Below are positions 58,119 through 64,000 of a stretch of DNA of 64,000 bases, one piece after another. A program made the translations under genes and the position numbers. Origin of the DNA: an uncultured Pelagibacteraceae bacterium (GTDB lineage Bacteria > Pseudomonadota > Alphaproteobacteria > Pelagibacterales > Pelagibacteraceae); assembly GCA_902612605.1 (NCBI GenBank), contig CACMDY010000001.1, positions 372,001 to 436,000 of the forward strand, in the 5' to 3' direction. Numbering within the stretch: position 1 is the stretch's first letter; each line of letters starts with the position of its first letter. Below the pieces are notes generated by a model. It did no database searches, had not been told where the DNA came from, and worked only from the letters and a program-made list of their open reading frames with translations.

Positions 58119-59216
58119 ATGGATACAATTTTAGTTATTATTTTAGCTTTAATATTGATTGCTACTTCGGCTATCCTTTATTTAAATATTAAGTCGAATG
58201 TAATAAAAGAAGATACAAATAAAGAAGCTGACGAAATTGCAAAATTAAACGCAGAAATAGTTAAATTAAAAGATAGTTTAAATACTACTATTAATTCTTC
58301 TTTAAATTCCATGTCTACGTCATTTAATAATCTTTCAACTGGCGTTACAAAAGACATGACAGCAGCTCTGACAAAAGTTGATGAAAAAGTTGCAGCTTTT
58401 AATTCCCAAGTTGAAAATTTAAACGAAAGTCAAAAAGGTATTAATAAAATCTTAGCTGGAGTTAAAAAGTATGGAACTTTAGCAGAGTTCAGTCTGGGCT
58501 CGCTCATTAAGGATTTGCTGCCTTCTTCGCAATACCTTTCAAATGTTAAAATGAAGGAGGAAACTAGTGAAAACGTTGAATTTGCAATTAAACTCCAAGA
58601 AGGTGTATTGGTTCCGGTTGATAGCCATTTTCCTGTTGAGAGATTTAAAGCTATTCAAGATGCTCATCAAGAGGACGATAAAAAAGCTATTGCGGATGCA
58701 AGAACTAAACTTGCAAAAGCCTTCAAAGAAAAAGCCAAGAGTGTAAATGAAAAATATATTGTTCCACCTAAAACTACTGATTTTGCAATTGTATATGCGC
58801 CAACTGAGAGTTTGTTTTTAGAGATAGCTAATTACCAAGACCCAAATACTAAAGAATTATTGAGCCAAGAATTAATGAAAAAATATAAAGTAACTGTTAT
58901 GGGACCAAATAATTTATCTGGGTATTTACAATCATTACACATGGGTTTTCAAACTTTAAAAGTTCAAAAACATGCAACAGAAATTTACGATCATTTAAAA
59001 ACAATAAGCACAAGATTTACAAAACATTTTGATGGAATTGTTAATCTCAGAAAAAAATTAGAAGAGGCAATGACAGCTGTTGATAAATTTGGAACGGATG
59101 CAAGATCTATTAAAAGAACATTAGAAAATATAAAAGATCCAGAGCAAATTGAAAAGGCTATTGAAACAGAAAATGTCAAAAAATTTGAAGATATTCCAAG
59201 ACAAGTAAAAAATTAA
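58119..59216 (+). CDS. rmuC: RmuC-like DNA recombination protein
   Basis: 365 aa. N-terminal helix (3-23) anchors the protein, followed by a coiled coil (about 35-110) and an RmuC domain: LAEFSLGSLIKDLLPSSQYLSNV, VEFAIKLQEGVLVPVDSHFPVERF and VNEKYIVPPKTTDFAIVYAPTESLFLEIA. RmuC proteins are predicted PD-(D/E)XK-fold nuclease-related factors limiting inversions. Starts 30 nt after hisG. Followed by two further exonuclease-type genes on the same strand, suggesting a DNA-processing group. Confidence 0.88.
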   Translation: MDTILVIILALILIATSAILYLNIKSNVIKEDTNKEADEIAKLNAEIVKLKDSLNTTINSSLNSMSTSFNNLSTGVTKDMTAALTKVDEKVAAFNSQVENLNESQKGINKILAGVKKYGTLAEFSLGSLIKDLLPSSQYLSNVKMKEETSENVEFAIKLQEGVLVPVDSHFPVERFKAIQDAHQEDDKKAIADARTKLAKAFKEKAKSVNEKYIVPPKTTDFAIVYAPTESLFLEIANYQDPNTKELLSQELMKKYKVTVMGPNNLSGYLQSLHMGFQTLKVQKHATEIYDHLKTISTRFTKHFDGIVNLRKKLEEAMTAVDKFGTDARSIKRTLENIKDPEQIEKAIETENVKKFEDIPRQVKN

Positions 59217-59237
59217 TTTAATTCTAAAAAAAAAATA

Positions 59238-59924
59238 ATGAAGTGGAATAATAAATTTAATTATCCCAAGTCTTCAAGATCAATTGAAGATGGATACAGA
59301 AAATATTTATTAGGGGAGAACAAACTACCAAGTGTCACTACAATTCTAGGCGCCACAAAATCAGAAGAAGAGAAGGCTGCTCTTGCAAATTGGAAAGAGA
59401 GAGTAGGAATTAAGGAAGCAAATAGAATTAAAACTGAAGCTTCATCAAGGGGTACTTCTATGCACTCTTATATTGAGGACTACTTAAGAGGGAGAATTAA
59501 TGAGAGTTTTTTTGAGAGTAATGAGCAATACAAAAATATGGCTAAAGAAATTATTCAAAAAGGAATTATTGGAAGACTTAATGAAGTATATGGCATGGAA
59601 GAAACATTATACTATCCAGATCAATATGCCGGTACAGCTGATATGATAGCAGTTTATGAAGGTAGAGATGTTATTGTGGATTTTAAACAAGCTAATAAAC
59701 CAAAAAAAATAGATTATATACAAGACTACTTTTTACAATTAGGAGCTTATACTTTAGCTCATGATGTTGTTCACAGAACTAAGATGAAAGCAGGAATAAT
59801 ATTATTATGCACTAAAGACATTTTATTCCAAGAATTTAAAATTGAGGGAGCTGAATTAGAAATGTATCAAAATTTATTTTTAGGAAGGGTTAAAAAGTTT
59901 TACGAGTTGAATAATATATCTTGA
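59238..59924 (+). CDS. PD-(D/E)XK exonuclease, MGME1-like
   Basis: 228 aa nuclease of the RecB-like PD-(D/E)XK superfamily. Catalytic residues are evident: GTAD (D135), IVDFK (D148, K150), a Gln-Tyr helix QLGAYTLA and a preceding GTSMHSYIEDYL (H76). Region 31-57, PSVTTILGATKSEEEKAALANWKERVG, closely recalls the start of human mitochondrial MGME1 (PSVTRILQQT and a following ERWKQRM), and the order of motifs is the same; similar nucleases occur in phages. Likely acts on single-stranded DNA ends. 21 nt after rmuC and 123 nt before exonuclease I. Origin by phage transfer is an alternative explanation. Confidence 0.8.
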   Translation: MKWNNKFNYPKSSRSIEDGYRKYLLGENKLPSVTTILGATKSEEEKAALANWKERVGIKEANRIKTEASSRGTSMHSYIEDYLRGRINESFFESNEQYKNMAKEIIQKGIIGRLNEVYGMEETLYYPDQYAGTADMIAVYEGRDVIVDFKQANKPKKIDYIQDYFLQLGAYTLAHDVVHRTKMKAGIILLCTKDILFQEFKIEGAELEMYQNLFLGRVKKFYELNNIS

Positions 59925-60047
59925 CTTTACTTAGCCTATCCATAAAAGAGTTACTAACACCGGAGCTAATCGTTTATATGCTAATGGTTAAGTCTTTAAA
60001 AAACTTTCCAAAAATCCATTAAATATTAGCTAGTTTGAGAATAAATT

Positions 60048-61481
60048 ATGAATTTAGCAATTTGGGATATAGAATCATCTAGTGCAAGCACAGATTTTGG
60101 AAGTATTATTGAAATAGGCGGTATTTTAGTTGACGAGAATTTTAAAGAAAAAGACAGATTTAATTTAAGGTGTAGTTTACCTGAAGGGGAGGTCTTTCAG
60201 GCTATGGCACTTATTGTAAATAAGACATCAATAAAACAATTAACTCAAACTAATCTTTCTCATTATCAAATGTTAGGAGAAGTTGAGAAAATATTTAAAA
60301 AGTGGAGTCCAGCAGTGTTTCTTGGTTGGTCTAATATTGGATTTGATGATGAAATGATAAGAAAAGAGTTTTTTAAAGGGATTAGATATCCATATTTAAC
60401 GAACTCTGCTCCAAATAAAAGACATGATGGTATTAATATTGCTCGTGCAGCTTATGCAATTGATCCCTCAATTTTAGAAGTAGAATTTAATGAAAAAAAT
60501 AATGCAGTGTTTAAATTAGAGTCATTAGCAAGAATGCAAGGTATTGACTCAACAGATGCCCATAGTGCTTTAAGTGATAGTATTATGACTGCTAAAGTTT
60601 TAAATATTGTCAAAAAAAAACAGCCAGAGACTTGGGAGTCTTTTTTTAAAACTGCAAATAAATCAGATACTGAAACTATAATTAAAAAAGGGGAAATTAT
60701 TACCTTAAATGAATATTATTATGGTAAATCTAGACTTCATCTAGTTGCTCCTCTTCATCAAAAATATTGTATGCATCCAATATATGCGGGTTGGTATTAT
60801 GCATTCGACTTAAGGATTGATATAGAACCTTTATTAAATTTATCGATAAATGAGCTTAAAGTTGAAATGAAAAAGTCTCCTAAATTTTTAAGAACTATTA
60901 GATCTAACAAGGCTCCAATTATTGTAGATGCAAAGTTTGGTATGCAAGCAGAACCTTATAGCGCCATGGATAAGTCTTTAATTAATAAACGGGCAGGTAT
61001 TGTTAAAAATAATGAGAAATTTTCTCAAAATATACTTCATGCATTAAGAGAAGTGGCTGAAGAAAAAGAACAGTCTAAAACACAAGAAGATATATATGCT
61101 GAAGAAAGTATTTATACTAAATTTACATCAAATAAAGATACTGCATTATTTCCTGCTTGGCATGCAGCATCGTGGAAAGATAAACTTAAGTTATTAGATA
61201 AATTTGATGATGATCGTTTAGTAGGTTTTGGAAAAAAAATCATATATCAAGAGGCACCCGAAGTTCTACCCGAGAGCATGCTTAAAACAATAGAACGAGA
61301 AATTGCAAAGCGAATTTTGAGTGAAAAGAAAGAAAAATGGTGGACAATTCCAACGCTCTACACAGAAATTGATACTCTGAGAGAAAAATATACTAATGAG
61401 AATGATAACGAAAAACTATCACTACTAGACGAGTTTAATGAATATGCAATGTCAATACAGAAAAAGTATGAAAATGTTTAA
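60048..61481 (+). CDS. sbcB: Exodeoxyribonuclease I
   Basis: 3'-5' single-strand DNA exonuclease of the DEDDh group. Catalytic residues: D7 and E9 in WDIESSSAS, D100/D101 in NIGFDDEMIRKEF, H172 and D177 in DAHSALSD, spaced as in E. coli ExoI. The SH3-like and C-terminal helical domains follow (LHLVAPLHQKYCMHPIYAGWYYAFDL and LFPAWHAASWKDKLKLLDKFDDDRL). 477 aa, full length. Stands after rmuC and the MGME1-like nuclease. Confidence 0.93.
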   Translation: MNLAIWDIESSSASTDFGSIIEIGGILVDENFKEKDRFNLRCSLPEGEVFQAMALIVNKTSIKQLTQTNLSHYQMLGEVEKIFKKWSPAVFLGWSNIGFDDEMIRKEFFKGIRYPYLTNSAPNKRHDGINIARAAYAIDPSILEVEFNEKNNAVFKLESLARMQGIDSTDAHSALSDSIMTAKVLNIVKKKQPETWESFFKTANKSDTETIIKKGEIITLNEYYYGKSRLHLVAPLHQKYCMHPIYAGWYYAFDLRIDIEPLLNLSINELKVEMKKSPKFLRTIRSNKAPIIVDAKFGMQAEPYSAMDKSLINKRAGIVKNNEKFSQNILHALREVAEEKEQSKTQEDIYAEESIYTKFTSNKDTALFPAWHAASWKDKLKLLDKFDDDRLVGFGKKIIYQEAPEVLPESMLKTIEREIAKRILSEKKEKWWTIPTLYTEIDTLREKYTNENDNEKLSLLDEFNEYAMSIQKKYENV

Positions 61482-61547
61482 TGTGGATAATTTTAACATT
61501 TCTCTTTTAACTATTGATAAAAAAATTTTTATTTATATATAAAGCTA

Positions 61548-61868
61548 ATGGCAACATTAAAAGTTACAGACGAAATATTTGAAGAACAAGTTTTAAAAAA
61601 CGATAAACCTGTTTTAGTAGATTTTTGGGCCGAATGGTGTGGGCCATGTAAAATGGTTGGACCAATTTTAGAGGAAATTTCAGAGGAGATGGCAAATGAT
61701 ATTGTCATCGCAAAACATGACATAGACTCAGAGCCTAACATGCCTACTAAGTATGGTGTTCGTGGAATTCCTACAATGCTTTTATTTAAAGGTGGTGAAT
61801 TAAAAGCAACCAAAGTTGGAGCCACTCCAAAGAGTGACATTGTGGCTTTTATAAAAGAAAATATTTAA
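61548..61868 (+). CDS. trxA: Thioredoxin
   Basis: 106 aa cytoplasmic disulfide reductase. VDFWAEWCGPCKMVGPILEEI contains the WCGPC active site, and RGIPTMLLFKGGELKATKVG the cis-Pro loop. Monocistronic by appearance; overlaps the convergent folC gene by 4 nt. Confidence 0.97.
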   Translation: MATLKVTDEIFEEQVLKNDKPVLVDFWAEWCGPCKMVGPILEEISEEMANDIVIAKHDIDSEPNMPTKYGVRGIPTMLLFKGGELKATKVGATPKSDIVAFIKENI

Positions 61869-63130
61869 TTCTTATTAAGTAATTCTCCAGCAAGATATAA
61901 AGACCCAGTTATTATTATCAAATCATCTTTTTCTGGATTTAGGGACAAAAGAGCTTCTTCAATAGATTTTTTGTAAGTAACATTAGGATATTTATTTAAT
62001 TTTTCCTTTAATTCTATCCCTTTCATAGCATTCGGTTGGTTAGGAATATCAATTGTTATTATGGAAGATATATTTTTAAAATTGTCTAAATATTTTTTAT
62101 GATCTTTATTAGACATCATTCCAAGAATTAAATGTTTTTTACAGTCAAGGGTGTTTAAAAATTCATTTAGAGCTTTTGCACCTAAAGGATTATGTGAGCC
62201 ATCTAAATATATTCTATTATACTTACAAATATTTTTAAGCTTTCCAGATTTAATTTCTTGAAGTCTTGCAATACTTTTAATCTTAGTAATACCTTCTTTA
62301 ATATTTTCATCTTTTACTTCTAGTTGTAAATTTCTTACTGTAGCAATAGCTGTCGCACAATTGTCAATTTGAAAATTACCTAGTAGATTTGGTTTTGGTA
62401 ATTTTAAACCACCATATTCATCCTCATAATAAATAAAACCATTCTCACTTAATGAGTAATTAAAATCATCTTTATAAATGATTTTTTTTGATTGATTATT
62501 ATTAATTGTTTTTTTTATTAAATTTATGGTTTCATCCGAGCTTTGTTTGCTAACTACGATACTAGAATTTAATAAGGATGAGGTTTTTTCATAAACAATT
62601 TTTTCAATATTTTGCTCATTTTTTGGTAACCAGTCTAAATGATCTAAACCTATTGAAGTAACAATACTAGATAAATTATTATCAATAATATTTGTTGCAT
62701 CAAATCTATGAAATAGACCACTTTCTATAATATTTATTTTGTCTTTGAATTTACTTGCACGATAAAAATATGCTGCAGTTAATATTTCGAAGTAAGTTAT
62801 TTGTTCTCCATTATTAACATTTTCTACTTCTATTAATAACTTAGACAAGTTATCATCAGATATTTCTTCGTCATTAAAAATAAATCTCTCATTAATTTTT
62901 TGTATATGTGGACTAGTATAAATATTACAATCTATATTAGCTGTTTTTAAAATTGATCTTACTGCCTGTATAGTTGAATACTTTCCATTTGTTCCAACTA
63001 CAGATATGTATTTTAATTTTTTTTGAGGATCACCTAATTTTTTACAAAGATTTTTAACTCTATCTAGACTGAGATCAATTTCTTTAGGATGCAGCTTTTG
63101 CAAGCGGTTCAATATTGTCTGAAGTTTCAT
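61865..63130 (-). CDS. folC: Folylpolyglutamate synthase / dihydrofolate synthase
   Basis: Mur-ligase family enzyme adding glutamate to folates. 421 aa with LHPKEIDLSLDRVKNLCKKLGDPQKKL, ATP loop VVGTNGKYST, YTSPHIQKINERFIFN, SIGLDHLDWL, and YLDGSHNPLGAKAL. The P-loop normally reads GTNGKGS; here the Gly after Lys is Tyr51. Start at 63130 lies 47 nt inside the end of accD; it matches the family N terminus, so the long overlap is probably genuine. accD-folC adjacency is usual in alphaproteobacteria. Confidence 0.92.
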   Translation of the reverse strand: MKLQTILNRLQKLHPKEIDLSLDRVKNLCKKLGDPQKKLKYISVVGTNGKYSTIQAVRSILKTANIDCNIYTSPHIQKINERFIFNDEEISDDNLSKLLIEVENVNNGEQITYFEILTAAYFYRASKFKDKINIIESGLFHRFDATNIIDNNLSSIVTSIGLDHLDWLPKNEQNIEKIVYEKTSSLLNSSIVVSKQSSDETINLIKKTINNNQSKKIIYKDDFNYSLSENGFIYYEDEYGGLKLPKPNLLGNFQIDNCATAIATVRNLQLEVKDENIKEGITKIKSIARLQEIKSGKLKNICKYNRIYLDGSHNPLGAKALNEFLNTLDCKKHLILGMMSNKDHKKYLDNFKNISSIITIDIPNQPNAMKGIELKEKLNKYPNVTYKKSIEEALLSLNPEKDDLIIITGSLYLAGELLNKN

Positions 63131-64000
63131 TTATTTGCTTTTCATTTACCGCGTTATCTTTTTTTAACAATATTGATAATAGTAAGCTTATTTCAGTTTT
63201 TAAATCTTTTCGCTCAACTATTCTGTCGACAAATCCATGCTTTTCAACGAACTCAGAGGTTTGAAAGTCTGAACTAAGTTCTTCCTTAACTGTAGCTTGT
63301 ATAACTCTTTTTCCAGCAAAGGCTATCAAACAACCTGGTTCAGCAAAATGAATATCTCCTAACATTGCAAATGATGCTGTAATACCACCAGCGGTAGGAT
63401 CAGTAAAACAAACTAAATAAGGAAGATTATTTTTTTTAAGTTCATTAACAGCAAGTGTAGTTCTTGTCATATTTGCAAGTGCAATAGGAGATTCAAACAT
63501 TCTTTGTCCACCACCACAAGGAAAGAAAACATATGGTGTTTGATTATCAATTGCGTGTTGAATACCGTAAATAATTGCTTCACCTTCTGCAGCTCCAACA
63601 GAACCACCAATAAACTCAAAATTTATAGCTCCTGCTGTCACCTCGATTCCATTTATTTTTCCTTTGGCAATCATTACAGCTGAATTTTGTTTAGTTTTCT
63701 TTCGTGCAGAATTTAATCTATCTTTATAAGATTTGGTATCTACCCATCCAAGCGGATCTTCTGCAGGAATTGGTGTATCAAGTATTTCGTAAGCATTTCT
63801 TCCAAAAATTATATCAAACCTTTGACGACAATTAATTCTATGATGTTTTCCACATGAGTTGCAAACCCATAAATTTTCTTCAAGATCCTTTTTTAATATC
63901 GGGCCTTTGCAACAACTAGTCCAGTCCGAGTTTGCTATGTCCTCTTTTGATGGTCTTTTTTTTAAAACTCTTTTAATTTTTTCACCAAAACTTAAAGCTT
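63084..64000 (-). CDS. accD: Acetyl-CoA carboxylase carboxyltransferase beta subunit (partial, 5' end outside window)
   Basis: Transfers carboxyl from biotin to acetyl-CoA to form malonyl-CoA. The track begins at an internal Met (63674), but the frame is open to the window edge. Upstream residues form a zinc-ribbon-like part, SCCKGPILKKDLEENLWVCNSCGKHHRI, with CC in place of the usual first CxxC. The crotonase-fold core has IGGSVGAAEGEAI, PCGGGQRMFESPIALANM, TDPTAGGITASFAMLGDIHFAEPG and IAFAGKRVIQATV. The N-terminal few residues are missing from the window. Confidence 0.94.
   Translation of the reverse strand, partial: ALSFGEKIKRVLKKRPSKEDIANSDWTSCCKGPILKKDLEENLWVCNSCGKHHRINCRQRFDIIFGRNAYEILDTPIPAEDPLGWVDTKSYKDRLNSARKKTKQNSAVMIAKGKINGIEVTAGAINFEFIGGSVGAAEGEAIIYGIQHAIDNQTPYVFFPCGGGQRMFESPIALANMTRTTLAVNELKKNNLPYLVCFTDPTAGGITASFAMLGDIHFAEPGCLIAFAGKRVIQATVKEELSSDFQTSEFVEKHGFVDRIVERKDLKTEISLLLSILLKKDNAVNEKQINETSDNIEPLAKAAS

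Noticed and set aside
59925-60047. Spacer before exonuclease I
   Set aside because: Inspected for small genes and hairpins; only weak TTAGC/GCTAA repeats, nothing supportable.

Overview
The window looks like a piece of a Pelagibacterales (SAR11, Candidatus Pelagibacter-like) chromosome. This is inferred from strongly AT-rich, lysine- and isoleucine-rich coding sequence, near-complete coding coverage, start/stop overlaps of 1-8 nt or gaps of a few bases at most junctions, and alphaproteobacterial neighbourhoods (murA-DUF2948-hisD-infA, rpmH-rnpA-yidD-yidC, hisZ with short-form hisG, J-domain protein-cobS-cobT). I saw no insertion sequence, prophage, CRISPR array or rRNA. No stretch over 300 bases lacks a gene.

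Layout, left to right: (1) the 3' part of an aminotransferase and a TAXI-type TRAP transporter with an apparent terminator between its binding protein and its permease; (2) a hotdog thioesterase and tRNA-Arg; (3) a pyruvate dehydrogenase operon whose E1 carries its own N-terminal lipoyl domain, continuing into a 2-oxoglutarate dioxygenase and a DMT exporter; (4) uppP divergent from gltD-gltB (glutamate synthase); (5) a glycosyltransferase, then the classical translation cluster thrS-infC-rpmI-rplT-pheS-pheT-lepA, a methyltransferase and tRNA-Ser; (6) gyrB and a RegB-like redox histidine kinase, facing a J-domain protein/CobS/CobT set, with bolA divergent from it; (7) aroK-aroB; (8) two unknown envelope proteins followed by def-fmt-truA; (9) a minus-strand operon rpmH-rnpA-yidD-yidC-argB-HAD phosphatase-dapD-dapE-HDAC-like deacetylase-SET methyltransferase; (10) a VTT membrane protein, tRNA-Thr, two tiny basic proteins, dcd-murA-DUF2948-hisD-infA-tRNA-Phe, and a cold-shock protein; (11) tRNA-His-hisS-hisZ-hisG preceded by a short His-rich reading frame and a hairpin; (12) rmuC, an MGME1-like nuclease and exonuclease I; (13) thioredoxin facing folC and a partial accD.

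Most of the window is core metabolism, translation and envelope biogenesis. The points I would follow up first are the candidate histidine leader peptide upstream of tRNA-His/hisS/hisZ/hisG, the DNA exonuclease cluster containing a relative of the mitochondrial MGME1 nuclease, the lipoyl-E1 fusion, CobS/CobT with a J-protein partner but no CobN here, and the deacetylase/SET pair. Functions are assigned from recognisable motifs and neighbourhood only; no database search was run.
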